Of a stretch of DNA of 64,000 nucleotides, positions 34,046 to 42,730 are shown one piece after another. How positions within the stretch are numbered: the first letter of the stretch is position 1; each line of letters begins with the position of its first letter. Origin of the DNA: JBBRUG01 sp038247995 (GTDB taxonomy: Bacteria > Chloroflexota > Chloroflexia > Chloroflexales > Chloroflexaceae); the NCBI GenBank assembly GCA_038247995.1, contig JBBRUG010000002.1:1-64000 (forward strand), given 5' to 3'. The notes under the pieces were generated by a model. The model did not search any database. It worked only from the letters and a program-made list of their open reading frames with translations, and was not told the origin of the DNA. The position numbers and the translations under genes were made by a program.

Positions 34046-34957
34046 TCATTCTGTGGTGGCCGGCGTTGGTTCGAGTTTCGGCTTCTTGTTGCCGGGTAGC
34101 GGACGGCGGAAGCCCTCGCCAATCACTTCATCCGCCTCGCCGATTACGACAAAGGCGTGCGGGTCGGCGCCGGCGACGACGGCCTTCAGCGCGCCGATTT
34201 CAGCGCGAGTGACGATGCAGAGTAGCACCGCCCGGCTAGCGCCGGTATAACCGCCAATGCCCTCCAGCACCGTAACGCCGCGGCCGAGGTCGTGGAGCAG
34301 CGCCTGTACAATGCCGTCGGGTTGGTTGGTGATGATCAGCGCCTGACGCGAGCCACGCCCGGCGGCAAGGGTGAAATCGACAGCACGGCTGCTGATAAAG
34401 GCGACAAGGATCGCCAGGAGGGCTTTTTCGGGGCCGAAGCTGAGCAACGCCCCGCCGAAAATAGCGACATCAAGCCCAAAAAGAACTTTCCCTGGTTGGA
34501 TGGCAAAGCGGGTTTCAACGAGGCGCGCGACAATATCGGTGCCGCCCGTTGTGCCGCGAGCGCGCAGGACTAACCCCAAGCCAACACCGTCGAGCAGGCC
34601 GCCATAGAGGCTGTAGAGCAGCGGTTCGCTGGTGACGGGTTGCGCATACGGAGCGAGGAAGTCGATCGCCAGGGCCATCACAACAATGGCGTAGAGGGTG
34701 CGCACGCCAAAGACGAAACCGCCAAGCTGGCGGAAGCCGATCAGCAGCAGCGGCACGTTCAACACTAACACCAAACCACCGACAGGTGTGCCGATCAGGC
34801 TGTTGAGCAGTTGCGCAACGCCGGTCAGGCCGCCGGTGACGACCTGATTAGGCACCAGAAACACGCGAACTGCAATCGCAATCAGGAGCGCGCCAATAGT
34901 CATCGTTGCGTAGTCACGCAGGATGCCGAGAATTTGGCGAAACGTAGGAAAGCGCAT
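34046..34957 (-). CDS. YitT family membrane protein (DUF161/DUF2179)
   Basis: In this 303-residue protein, the first 200 residues hold about five membrane helices with the family signatures VPNQVVTGGLTGVAQLLN and RARGTTGGTDIVARLVE. The C-terminal soluble part (about 205-290) is a DUF2179 domain: ALIITNQPDGIVQALLHDLGRG then GGYTGASRAVLLCIV. The transport or regulatory role of the family is unknown. The ATG at 34957 follows CTGGAG. It ends against xpt with hairpin repeats between. Confidence 0.9.
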   Translation of the reverse strand: MRFPTFRQILGILRDYATMTIGALLIAIAVRVFLVPNQVVTGGLTGVAQLLNSLIGTPVGGLVLVLNVPLLLIGFRQLGGFVFGVRTLYAIVVMALAIDFLAPYAQPVTSEPLLYSLYGGLLDGVGLGLVLRARGTTGGTDIVARLVETRFAIQPGKVLFGLDVAIFGGALLSFGPEKALLAILVAFISSRAVDFTLAAGRGSRQALIITNQPDGIVQALLHDLGRGVTVLEGIGGYTGASRAVLLCIVTRAEIGALKAVVAGADPHAFVVIGEADEVIGEGFRRPLPGNKKPKLEPTPATTE

Positions 34958-35099
34958 CTGTGTACTCCAGAGAATCGGTAATGAACCAAACCAATCTAGC
35001 GTAGCACAGTGCGCTTGGGGTGGCATCGGGCGCTAGAGCGATAAGGCGATGAAGCGATAGATCGATAGAGCGTTTTCCCGCTTGCCCGTTTTCCCGCTT

Positions 35100-35528
35100 T
35101 CATCCTGCGGTGACGGCAAAGAGTAGCTCCGCTTCGCAGGCTAGTTCACCGCCGACAGTGGCGCGGCCATGACCCTTGCCGATGCCGCGGCGCATCCGAT
35201 CGAGTTGGATTTCCAGGCGCAGCGCGTCGCCGGGCCGCACCATCCGTTTGAAGCGCACCCCATCGATCCCGGCGAACAGGATCAATTTGCCTTCGTTCTC
35301 AGGTAAACTAAGCGCGGCAACGGCTCCAGTTTGCGCTAGGGCTTCGACGATTAGTACGCCCGGCATAATCGGATTACCCGGAAAGTGCCCGGTGAACTGC
35401 GGCTCGTTGGCGGTGACCAACTTTTCGGCAACCGCGCGTACTCCCGGTTCCAATTCGAGTACTCGATCGATGAGTAAGAACGGATAGCGATGCGGAATGA
35501 TCGCCATAATCTCTTGAATCGACAGCAT
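35100..35528 (-). CDS. fabZ: 3-hydroxyacyl-ACP dehydratase FabZ
   Basis: FabZ removes water from 3-hydroxyacyl-ACP in each cycle of type II fatty acid synthesis. The 142-residue protein has the hot-dog fold motifs [13 protein letters not shown] and [20 protein letters not shown], which carry the catalytic His and Glu. A late [11 protein letters not shown] segment is also typical. The ATG at 35528 follows a GAGGAA site and gives the family's normal length. Other fatty-acid genes are not adjacent. It is divergent from the formamidase gene. Confidence 0.93.
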   Translation of the reverse strand: MLSIQEIMAIIPHRYPFLLIDRVLELEPGVRAVAEKLVTANEPQFTGHFPGNPIMPGVLIVEALAQTGAVAALSLPENEGKLILFAGIDGVRFKRMVRPGDALRLEIQLDRMRRGIGKGHGRATVGGELACEAELLFAVTAG

Positions 35529-35608
35529 AGGTTCCTCACAAGCATGGTCGTAACGCGAGGCCAGATGGCGCAATTCGGTTAGCATCAGGTTACAGTCGGC
35601 AGGTTTCG

Positions 35609-35616
35609 ATTATACT
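35609..35616. promoter_or_regulatory. overlapping divergent -10 boxes
   Basis: ATTATACT reads as TATACT (35611-35616) on plus, toward the formamidase gene, and TATAAT (35609-35614) on minus, toward fabZ. The -35 regions are not clear. Confidence 0.4.
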
Positions 35617-35686
35617 ATGCGCATTGGATCTGGGTGCGTATGGTTATGCCACGCTACCCATACGCAAGGAATCTGTGGAGGTCGCA

Positions 35687-36622
35687 ATGGCCGAGTACAC
35701 GATCGAGCCGAATGAAACGACGCTGCACGGCTTTTTTTCGCCCAATCAACCGCCGGTCGTTACGATTAACCCAGGTGATACGGTGCATTTTCGCACGCTC
35801 GATGCGGGTTGGGGCCTGGAGAATTTTCCCGCCGACTGGGATGGGAGCTTGCCGGAAGGCGAGCGCCCGACGCGGCCACGCGCCGTAAGCAGCCATGGCG
35901 AAGCAAACGGCCATGCGTTGTGCGGCCCGGTTTATGTGCAGGGCGCTCACATGGGGATGACGCTAGGCGTACAGATCGACGCTCTCCGTCCCGGCGCGTG
36001 GGGTTGGACGTTCGGCGGCGGCGCATGGGCCGATGGCGCGACGGTATTGCATCGTTGGACAATCGATGCGGCGGCCGGCACAGCAGTGAATCAGCACGGC
36101 CATCAGGTTGCGTTGCGCCCGTTTATGGGCGTGATGGGTAACGCGCCGACGACGCACGGCCGGCACTCGACGGTGCCGCCGCGCCGGGTGGGCGGCAATA
36201 TCGATTGTAAAGAACTGGTTGTGGGGAGCACGCTCTATCTGCCGATTGAGGTTGAAGGGGCGTTGTTCTCAACCGGCGACGGTCATGCCCGCCAGGGCGA
36301 CGGCGAACTCGGCGGCACGGCGATCGAGTGCCCCATGGACGAGTGTACGCTCACATTTACGCTCCACGACGACATGCCTATTCAGGCGCCGCTGGCAAAT
36401 ACACCCGCAGGCTGGCTGACCCTCGGCATTGGCGAGAGTATCAATGACGCCTGCCTCGACGCGGCGAACGCAATGATCGGCTTCTTGGCTCATCGGCTGA
36501 AGCTCAGTCGTGCCGATGCAACCGCACTTGCCAGCGTTGTGGTTGATCTGCGGATCACGCAGATTGTGAACCAGGTATGTGGGGTGCATGCTGTGCTGCC
36601 CCATGATGCGTTGCAGGGCTGA
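35687..36622 (+). CDS. acetamidase/formamidase family protein
   Basis: The 311-residue protein matches the FmdA/AmdA family, which hydrolyses formamide, acetamide or related short amides to acid and ammonia. Family features include VTINPGDTVHFRTLDAGWG, NQHGHQVALRPFMGVMG, NIDCKELVVGSTLYLPIEVEGALFS (metal-binding Cys/Glu region) and the following TGDGHARQGDGE. The ATG at 35687 follows TGGAGG. No nitrogen-regulation or transport genes adjoin it, so the physiological amide is unknown. Confidence 0.9.
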   Translation: MAEYTIEPNETTLHGFFSPNQPPVVTINPGDTVHFRTLDAGWGLENFPADWDGSLPEGERPTRPRAVSSHGEANGHALCGPVYVQGAHMGMTLGVQIDALRPGAWGWTFGGGAWADGATVLHRWTIDAAAGTAVNQHGHQVALRPFMGVMGNAPTTHGRHSTVPPRRVGGNIDCKELVVGSTLYLPIEVEGALFSTGDGHARQGDGELGGTAIECPMDECTLTFTLHDDMPIQAPLANTPAGWLTLGIGESINDACLDAANAMIGFLAHRLKLSRADATALASVVVDLRITQIVNQVCGVHAVLPHDALQG

Positions 36623-36738
36623 CAGTCGGACGACGCAGGATCCTTCGATAGTCTCAGGGGATCAATGACCAAGGACGAACACTAAGCAAAGCTGTGTCCG
36701 GCTTTGGTCATCGATCTTGGTCTTTCCCCTTTCAGTGG

Positions 36739-36744
36739 TACACT
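36739..36744 (+). promoter_or_regulatory. -10 box suggesting a leaderless transcript
   Basis: TACACT ends eight bases before the ATG at 36752; a TTGGTC lies 16 bp upstream. No ribosome site is visible. The layout matches that at 5224. Confidence 0.45.
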
Positions 36745-36751
36745 ACGGCTC

Positions 36752-37519
36752 ATGCATACGACCGCACTTGACGCATTACTGCCGGCGTTCGTCGTTGTGC
36801 CGGAGCGTCCATTCCTGATGGGAACGCCGGTTGCGGCGCTGAGCGACCTGGCCCGGCGTTATGGCGGCACCCGCGAGAGTTATCGCGAGGAGACGCCCCA
36901 GCACGAACTGCGCCTGCCGGCCTTTCGCATTGCCATAACACCCACCACAAATGCGCTCTATGCAGCCTATGTTGCCGCAACTGGCGTGGCCGCGCCGAGC
37001 CACTGGCGGAATGGCTTACCGCCCGATGCGTTGCGCGATCATCCGGTCGTCAATGTACGCTGGGAAGATGCCCAGGCCTGTTGCGCCTGGTTGCGCGCGG
37101 TAACCGGGGTGCCGTTTCGTCTGCCGAGTGAAGCTGAATGGGAGCACGCCGCGCGCGGCAGCGATGGGCGCAGCTTTCCCTGGGGCGAAGGCTTCGAGCC
37201 GGCGTGGGCCAATACCCGTGAGGCCAACCAGGGTGCAACAACGCCGGTGGGCGCCTTTCCTGCCGGAGCCAGTCCGTATGGGGTTCGCGATCTGGCGGGC
37301 AATGTGTGGGAGTGGACGGCCTCACTCGACGATGTGTATCCCTATCGTCCCGATGATGAGCGTGAGGCTGTCGCACGCTCTGGGCGCCGGATCTTGCGCG
37401 GTGGCTGTTATGCGAACCCGCATGGTTTTGCCCGCTGCGCATGTCGTTTTCGCCTCCCGCCAGGTGTCCTGAATGAGTTTATCGGCTTTCGACTGGCGGC
37501 TGATGCGCAAGAGGAGTAA
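36752..37519 (+). CDS. SUMF1/formylglycine-generating-enzyme-like domain protein
   Basis: The 255-residue protein spans a full SUMF1 (C-type lectin-like) domain: PFLMGTP at the start, HPVVNVRWEDAQACCAWL, RLPSEAEWEHAARG, NVWEWTASL, and a final RILRGGCYANPHGFARCACR then IGFRLA. In true formylglycine-generating enzymes two copper-binding cysteines sit in a fixed C-x4-C spacing after RGGS; here the cysteines fall elsewhere (RGGC and RCAC), so that activity is doubtful. The Nudix gene starts five bases after the stop, so they are co-transcribed. Confidence 0.8.
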   Translation: MHTTALDALLPAFVVVPERPFLMGTPVAALSDLARRYGGTRESYREETPQHELRLPAFRIAITPTTNALYAAYVAATGVAAPSHWRNGLPPDALRDHPVVNVRWEDAQACCAWLRAVTGVPFRLPSEAEWEHAARGSDGRSFPWGEGFEPAWANTREANQGATTPVGAFPAGASPYGVRDLAGNVWEWTASLDDVYPYRPDDEREAVARSGRRILRGGCYANPHGFARCACRFRLPPGVLNEFIGFRLAADAQEE

Positions 37520-37523
37520 TCAA

Positions 37524-38000
37524 TTGACGATCAAATACACGCGCTGGCTGCGCTCATATGTCGGCCATCAGCGGCTCATGCAGGTACGGGCCAGTGGTTT
37601 TGTGCGCAATGATGACGGGCATATTCTGCTCTGTCGCCGTGCCGATGTGATGCTTTGGGATGTGCCGGGCGGCACAATCGGGCTCGATGAAACGCCGGCT
37701 CAGGGATTGATGCGCGAGGTTGCTGAGGAGACCGGCTTGCAACTCAGGGCGGAACGGTTGATCGGCGTGTACGGCGGGCCTGAGTTTCACTGGACCTACC
37801 CAAACGGCGATCAAGCCCAGATCCTAGCGATCTTCTTTCTGGCGCGGATTGTGAGTGGAACCTTGCTCCCCAGCGGCCACGAGAATGTGAACATCGCTTT
37901 CTTTCCGCCCGCCGCTCTACCGCCATTATTGCCGCGCACCCGGCGTATGCTCACCGACGCCTTCGCCGACCGAGTTGAGGCTGTGTTTGATCAACCATAA
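37524..38000 (+). CDS. Nudix hydrolase
   Basis: The 158-residue protein carries a complete Nudix box, GGTIGLDETPAQGLMREVAE then ETG, which binds Mg2+ and hydrolyses nucleoside diphosphate-X compounds. The target is unknown; housecleaning of damaged nucleotides or NDP-sugars is typical. The TTG at 37524 is chosen because GAGGAG lies seven bases upstream; in-frame ATGs at 37473 and 37503 would overlap the SUMF1 gene. Confidence 0.88.
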   Translation: MTIKYTRWLRSYVGHQRLMQVRASGFVRNDDGHILLCRRADVMLWDVPGGTIGLDETPAQGLMREVAEETGLQLRAERLIGVYGGPEFHWTYPNGDQAQILAIFFLARIVSGTLLPSGHENVNIAFFPPAALPPLLPRTRRMLTDAFADRVEAVFDQP

Positions 38001-38026
38001 GCGTGCAACAGAATTGAGAATGCCGA

Positions 38027-38461
38027 ATGCAGAATGATCTTGATGTGCAAGAATCAGCCAGTTCGATTGCGCACCTGCTGAAAGGTTACGGGCGGGGGTT
38101 CTGGTTTGGATTGGGCGTAGCGGCGGGGCTGTGGGTAACGGTGAACGCGGTATTTCCGGCGCGTTTACGCCTGGGGCGGGTGAGCAGTGTAAGTGGTACA
38201 CGTCCGGTGTGCGCCGAGATTGGGTGGGCGTATGGGCGTGGCGCACGACCGGTGAGTGTGATCTTTGATCTGCTTTTGACGCATGGTGCTGCCGGCAGCG
38301 TAACGGTTGACGGCGAGGCGCTGGAGGCTGAAATCCCCTTGCTGCAAGCCCATAGCGGGCCGTATCGGCTCACCGCCAGCGCGACATATCGCATCCTCAG
38401 CCGCCCGCAGACGGTTGTCTATACATTTGAGGGAATGTTGCCGGCGGGGGTGACGGGGTGA
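38027..38461 (+). CDS. hypothetical protein with one membrane segment
   Basis: This 144-residue protein has one hydrophobic segment, FWFGLGVAAGLWVTVNAVF (about residues 25-44), then a soluble domain that I do not recognise. It starts at ATG 38027, 26 bp after the Nudix stop, so it could belong to the SUMF1-Nudix unit. No ribosome site is clear. It may be a small membrane-anchored lineage-specific protein. Confidence 0.5.
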   Translation: MQNDLDVQESASSIAHLLKGYGRGFWFGLGVAAGLWVTVNAVFPARLRLGRVSSVSGTRPVCAEIGWAYGRGARPVSVIFDLLLTHGAAGSVTVDGEALEAEIPLLQAHSGPYRLTASATYRILSRPQTVVYTFEGMLPAGVTG

Positions 38462-38546
38462 CATGGGGACACGGGAACACGGGGATGCTGTTCAGTCGTC
38501 ACCGTGTCACCGGGTCAGACATTCACCGGGTCAGATGTTCACCCGG

Positions 38547-38975
38547 TCACGAGGCTACGCCTGCCTCGATGGCGCGGATGCGTTCACGAACTTGGGCGGC
38601 GAGGCGCTGGAGTTCGCGGTTGACCACATATTGCCACTCCTGGGCCTCTTTATCTTCGAGTGCGCCCCCACCATACTTCAGTTCCATGGCCAGATTCCAG
38701 CCGCGTCGCTCGGCAAAGCGCTGCAGTTCTTCCCGGCGGCTTGGTGGCCAGCGCCGGTGGGTAAATTCCTGAAAGGCGCGTTCCATCCGCCGCGAACCGT
38801 CCGGGTTGAGCGATGGAAGCGCAAACCACGGCTCATTGTCTTTCGGGTCGGCAGCGGATGCGCGCGTAAAGTAGAGCGTCTTGTGTGGGATCGAATAACG
38901 CCATTCGCCTTCGCCGTCGTAGCTGGCTGGGTTGTTAGCGATGGCGCCCGTCAGCATGCGGTCAGTGATCGTCAT
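38547..38975 (-). CDS. hypothetical cytoplasmic protein
   Basis: The 142-residue charged protein starts MTITDRMLTGAIANNPASYD. Its middle reads WRYSIPHKTLYFTRAS and LPSLNPDGSRRMERAFQEF, and it ends in a helix rich in Arg and Glu. There is no signal or membrane segment. AAAGG precedes the ATG at 38975. I do not recognise a family. It faces the preceding plus-strand gene and is divergent from the aldehyde dehydrogenase. Confidence 0.55.
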   Translation of the reverse strand: MTITDRMLTGAIANNPASYDGEGEWRYSIPHKTLYFTRASAADPKDNEPWFALPSLNPDGSRRMERAFQEFTHRRWPPSRREELQRFAERRGWNLAMELKYGGGALEDKEAQEWQYVVNRELQRLAAQVRERIRAIEAGVAS

Positions 38976-39018
38976 AATACGAACCTTTAGCACTGAGCAA
39001 AACGGTTGAGCCCCTGAT

Positions 39019-39085
39019 GGCACTGAACCGGGTGGCTCGCTGTGCTCGCGCCGACTGTATGCCGGCTCAACGGATCTGCCTAACG
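39019..39085. repeat. diverged copy of the 105-bp dispersed repeat
   Basis: ACTGAACCGGGTGGCTCGCTG...GGCTCAACGGATCTG matches, with changes, the central part of the elements at 56020-56124 and 61973-62077. It lies in the gap before the aldehyde dehydrogenase promoter. Confidence 0.6.
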
Positions 39086-39159
39086 TTATAGGCTATTCAG
39101 GGCAGATGGGGCGTACGTCTATGCGTAGCATAGCACGGCCTTATTTCTGGCGCAACTAC

Positions 39160-39188
39160 TTGCCCGTCGTAACCCACCGTGCTATCAT
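39160..39188 (+). promoter_or_regulatory. promoter of the aldehyde dehydrogenase gene
   Basis: TTGCCC (39160-39165) and TATCAT (39183-39188) are 17 bp apart. The -10 is extended (TGCTATCAT). The ATG at 39237 follows AAGGAG. Confidence 0.6.
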
Positions 39189-39236
39189 GACGCATAGCGG
39201 CATGGCCGCAATTCCCCCCTACTAAGGAGTAGAGCG

Positions 39237-40769
39237 ATGGAGCTTCACCCCCCAACCACGGCGCTTGAGCATCACCCTTTGTATATTGACGGTGTCTGGT
39301 GTGATGCCGCTGACGGCGCCACGTTTACCGTTACCGCGCCCGCAACCGGTGAGCTGATGGCCAGTGTTGCCAGCGCTAGTCCTGCCGATGTCGATCGGGC
39401 GGTTGCCGCAGCCCGGACTGCTTTCGACAGCGGCCCTTGGCCACATAGTTCGCCCGCCGAGCGCGCTCGGGTGCTGACTGATCTGACCGCAATGCTCGAA
39501 GAGCGCGCCTTTGCGTTGGCTGAGATCGACGCCCGCGAGGGCGGGGTGCCGATCCGCAAGACCACCTACAATGATGTGACGCTGGCGATCGAGATCTTCC
39601 GCACCTTCGCCGAAATCGCCCGCCGTCCGCCGTATGAGCCGCTGCCCTGGACCGACATGCCCAGTGTGTCGTGGAATTTTGTCTGGCGTGAGCCAATTGG
39701 CGTCTGCGCCCAGATCATTCCCTGGAACTACACCGTGGCGATGGCGGCTTGGAAGCTCGCTCCGGCGCTTGCCACGGGCAACACGGTGGTGTTCAAGCCC
39801 TCGTCGCTGGCCCCGCTCACCTCGATCGAACTTGTGCGCATGATCAATGAGAGCGATTTACTGCCGCGTGGCGTGGTAAACCTGGTGAATGGGCCTGGCG
39901 CCAGCGTGGGCGAGTACCTTGTTGGCCATCCAGGCGTCGATAAAATCGCCTTCAGCGGCAGTACCGAAGTGGGTCGTAAGGTGATGGTCGCTGCTGCACA
40001 GGGCCTGAAGAAGGTCACCCTGGAATTGGGCGGCAAATCGCCCGCGCTGGTGCTGCCCGACGCCGACCTGGAGACGATCACCGACGGGTTGCTGTTCGGC
40101 GCGTTTTACCACGCCGGGCAGCTCTGTGAAGCCGGCACGCGCATTTTTGTGCATCGCAGCCAGCACGATGAATTGGTCGAACGGCTTGTGGCTCGTACCA
40201 GGCAGATCCGCATCGGCGATCCGCTTGATCTTGAGACGGACATGGGGCCGCTGATCAGTTTCGCCCAGCGCGAGAAGGTCGAAGCGTATATTCAGCTCGG
40301 CCAGGCCGAAGGCGCCCGAATTGTGGTGGGCGGTGGGCGACCGCAGGGCGAACAATTCGAGCGCGGCCCGTATATCGAACCGACGATCTTTGTTGATGTG
40401 GATAATCGCTCGCGGCTGGCCCAGGAGGAGATCTTCGGCCCGGTGCTGGCAATCATCTGCTACGACGATATTACTGATGCGCTGCGGATGGCCAACGAAA
40501 CGCTTTTCGGCCTCGCCGCGTCGGTCTGGACGCGTGATCTGCAAGCAGGGATCGCGATTGCGCAGCGTATTCGCGCCGGTACGGTCTGGATCAACGAAAC
40601 GCTGGTGCTTAACCCTAATGCGCCCTTTGGCGGCTACAAACAGAGTGGGATCGGCCGCGAAATGGGCCTCTATGGCATCCAGGAATACACCGAGGCCAAG
40701 CATATTCACGTCGATCTGATGCAGAAGCGCCAGGGCCGGCTCTGGTGGGATGCACTTTTACCGGAGTAA
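39237..40769 (+). CDS. NAD(P)-dependent aldehyde dehydrogenase
   Basis: The 510-residue enzyme oxidises aldehydes to acids. It has the ALDH motifs [33 protein letters not shown] (cofactor), LELGGKSP (catalytic Glu) and GQLCEAGTR (catalytic Cys), and a C-terminal [19 protein letters not shown] precedes the ATG at 39237. The length and motifs fit the broad betaine/phenylacetaldehyde-type ALDH group; the true substrate cannot be read from the sequence. It is monocistronic, ending in a long hairpin. Confidence 0.92.
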   Translation: MELHPPTTALEHHPLYIDGVWCDAADGATFTVTAPATGELMASVASASPADVDRAVAAARTAFDSGPWPHSSPAERARVLTDLTAMLEERAFALAEIDAREGGVPIRKTTYNDVTLAIEIFRTFAEIARRPPYEPLPWTDMPSVSWNFVWREPIGVCAQIIPWNYTVAMAAWKLAPALATGNTVVFKPSSLAPLTSIELVRMINESDLLPRGVVNLVNGPGASVGEYLVGHPGVDKIAFSGSTEVGRKVMVAAAQGLKKVTLELGGKSPALVLPDADLETITDGLLFGAFYHAGQLCEAGTRIFVHRSQHDELVERLVARTRQIRIGDPLDLETDMGPLISFAQREKVEAYIQLGQAEGARIVVGGGRPQGEQFERGPYIEPTIFVDVDNRSRLAQEEIFGPVLAIICYDDITDALRMANETLFGLAASVWTRDLQAGIAIAQRIRAGTVWINETLVLNPNAPFGGYKQSGIGREMGLYGIQEYTEAKHIHVDLMQKRQGRLWWDALLPE

Positions 40770-40774
40770 CGGGT

Positions 40775-40811
40775 GTGGCCGAAGCATCAGATGCGCTGAT
40801 GCTTCGGCCAC
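40775..40811 (+). terminator. 16-bp perfect hairpin after the aldehyde dehydrogenase gene
   Basis: GTGGCCGAAGCATCAG (40775-40790) pairs exactly with 40796-40811 around ATGCG, five bases after the TAA. There is no T-run. Confidence 0.7.
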
Positions 40812-40977
40812 GATCGCCTTCGATCCCGAGCCGGGCGGGGCGCTGTGCGAGCTTGCTACCGATCCGCCCGGCTTCATGATTGATGAGTCGGCTGAGCAGC
40901 TTGGCACAGCGCTCCAATTTCCGCCCTGGTTAGAGGCGCAACGGGCGGAGATCACGGCGACGCTTGGTGATTTTTGA
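40812..40977 (+). pseudogene. C-terminal remnant of a VOC/ring-cleaving dioxygenase-like protein
   Basis: A plus-strand frame reads [20 protein letters not shown], then [20 protein letters not shown], and stops at TGA (40975-40977). The PGG-LCE-ATDPPGF pattern is the end of glyoxalase/VOC dioxygenases (MhqO-like), with the metal Glu. The remaining two thirds of the gene are missing: the hairpin and the aldehyde dehydrogenase stop lie directly upstream. It is a deletion remnant. Confidence 0.7.
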
Positions 40978-40991
40978 GAACTGCGTTCCCT

Positions 40992-42287
40992 TTACTCGGC
41001 CCAGAGTGCGAACTTGACGCCGGTAAAATGGGTTTCGCTCAAGCGGGTGAGTGTGTTGCCGGTAGTATTAACGGCGTAGAGATGCTGCGAACAGGCTGTA
41101 CCCCCAGCAGGTGTTGTGTAGCAATCGCCGGCGTGGTTACTGCTGAACACAAGCTCTTGTCCAGCGGCATCCCAGCTGAGCAGCTGCGGAAATGGGCTTT
41201 CGGCTCCTGCGGCGCCGGTGCGCTCAATCGCAAGATCGGGCGGGAGCAGATCGCGGATCGCGCCACTCCCCAGATCGGCGTGGTAGATCGTCCAGGGCGT
41301 CGTCGGGTTGTCGCGTCGTGCGGTGAAGGCTACCTGCCGGCCGTTGGGCGCAAGCACAAACCCGCCGCGCCAGGTTGGGCTGTTCGGCAGCGTAGCGAGG
41401 CTTACCGCCGGTGTTGCCGTTGCGGCGTCGGCAGCAGCGACATACAGCGCAGGGACGGCATCCGGCTCTTCCTGACCAGCGAAGATAATCGCGCCGTCGG
41501 CGGTAAAAAACGTGGGGCTGTCGATCAAAACCTCGGCAGTGCTGAGTTGTTCGATCGCGCCAGCGACGAGGTCGAGGCGATAGGCTTGATTGCTCAGGCC
41601 ATTCGCGTTGCGGGCGGTGCCGACAAAGCTGAGCATGGCATCATCGGGCGACCAGTCGATCCAGCTAATTTCTGTGAAGTTGAAGTCTTCCCCGTAGATA
41701 CTTACCTCGTTTGCTTCATCAATCACATAGAGACTGGTGTGCGGCGTGGCCTGGCCGGGCTCGCCGCGCGAAATCGTGCCGGCGGCGGCGAAGGCCTCGC
41801 GCTGGTTAGCGTGCCGGTAGAACTTCAGTGATACGTCATTGGGGATCTGTACCGCACCTTCACGTAGGGGGTAGCTGAAATCCGCGATCAGGCTGCCCTC
41901 GCGTTGGGTCATCACCAGCGTTGCGAGATTGGTCACCTGGCCGGCGGCGCTAACCCGATTGAGTCCGCTCGTGCCGCCGAAACAGCCCCCGATCATCAGC
42001 GTGCGATTGCTTGCATTCCATGCAGCGTAATCTTCGCGCAGTGAACAAGCCGAATCGCGTTCGCCGAGGAATGACCAATGCAGCAACGTGGGATTGCCGG
42101 GCTGGAGCACGAAATACTCATCGATGAGTTCGCTATTCGTGAGGCCGGCGTTGATCAAGAGGTGCCTGCCGGCGGGCAGTTCGGCGATTGTTGTGAGTTC
42201 GGGCGGCGACGGGCCACCACAAGCGACAAGCAGAATCATGATCAAGATGACAGCAACTGCGTAGGCGAAGACGGAAGGTAGCGGCAT
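40992..42287 (-). CDS. lipoprotein with WD40/TolB-like beta-propeller repeats
   Basis: The 431-residue protein has a lipoprotein signal: a hydrophobic segment to LLVACGG (lipobox Cys near residue 23). The body shows propeller-like blocks such as ISWIDWSPDDAMLSFVGTA, VLAPNGRQVAFTARRD and LLSWDAAGQELVFSS, like the WD40-like beta propeller (PD40) repeats. It is anchored on the outside of the membrane. The function is unknown. It stands alone between a dioxygenase remnant and the repeat region at 42.4 kb. Confidence 0.75.
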   Translation of the reverse strand: MPLPSVFAYAVAVILIMILLVACGGPSPPELTTIAELPAGRHLLINAGLTNSELIDEYFVLQPGNPTLLHWSFLGERDSACSLREDYAAWNASNRTLMIGGCFGGTSGLNRVSAAGQVTNLATLVMTQREGSLIADFSYPLREGAVQIPNDVSLKFYRHANQREAFAAAGTISRGEPGQATPHTSLYVIDEANEVSIYGEDFNFTEISWIDWSPDDAMLSFVGTARNANGLSNQAYRLDLVAGAIEQLSTAEVLIDSPTFFTADGAIIFAGQEEPDAVPALYVAAADAATATPAVSLATLPNSPTWRGGFVLAPNGRQVAFTARRDNPTTPWTIYHADLGSGAIRDLLPPDLAIERTGAAGAESPFPQLLSWDAAGQELVFSSNHAGDCYTTPAGGTACSQHLYAVNTTGNTLTRLSETHFTGVKFALWAE

Positions 42288-42416
42288 GGGAATGGCGCTT
42301 TCAGTAAAACTCGGTAACGCGCTCCTATTGTTCCATATTCAGCGTACCAATAGGTTGATCCGCAGATGACGTAGATGACGCAGATGACGCAGGGTGCGTC
42401 ACTGCCTCAGAGTGCT

Positions 42417-42559
42417 CATCAGGTCAGTGCGCTCAGAGCGTTGATCAGGTCAGTGCGCTCAGAGCGTTGATCAGGTCAGTGCGCTCAGAGCGTTGATCAG
42501 GTCAGTGCGCTCAGAGCGTTGATCAGGTCAGTGCGCTCAGAGCGTTGATCAGGTCAGTG
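42417..42559. repeat. 26-bp tandem repeat array
   Basis: The unit GATCAGGTCAGTGCGCTCAG-AGCGTT repeats about five and a half times with almost no variation, at 26-bp steps from 42417. A degenerate copy may precede it. It lies 52 bp before the GntR promoter. Confidence 0.95.
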
Positions 42560-42610
42560 ATCCAATCTTGCAGGGGCTTACATCCGCCCATGCCCACGCC
42601 TATCCGCGAT

Positions 42611-42658
42611 TTGACACAACCCTGCTGGTTATGTTATCGTTAAATTGTCGACAGTCGA
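42611..42658 (+). promoter_or_regulatory. promoter and candidate GntR operator
   Basis: TTGACA (42611-42616) and TATCGT (42635-42640) are 18 bp apart. GTCGACAGTCGA (42647-42658) lies at the expected start of transcription. A near-copy, GTCGACAATCGA, lies at 44802-44813. This placement suits an autoregulating repressor. Confidence 0.6.
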
Positions 42659-42730
42659 TTTCTATACTGGTTATTTCTGCATTCGGCGTACCCACCCTAC
42701 GCCGGGCGGTATTACCCATCCCGAGGGGTT

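Larger units (their letters stand above)
42288..42730. other. 443-bp intergenic region with repeats and a regulated promoter
   Basis: From left to right this holds a GCAGATGAC-type repeat (42357-42391), a 26-bp tandem array (42417-42559) and the promoter/operator of the GntR gene (42611-42658). I see no gene. Confidence 0.7.

Noticed and set aside
42417..42559. Possible CRISPR array
   Set aside because: The 26-bp units follow each other without unique spacers, and no cas gene is present. It is a simple tandem repeat.
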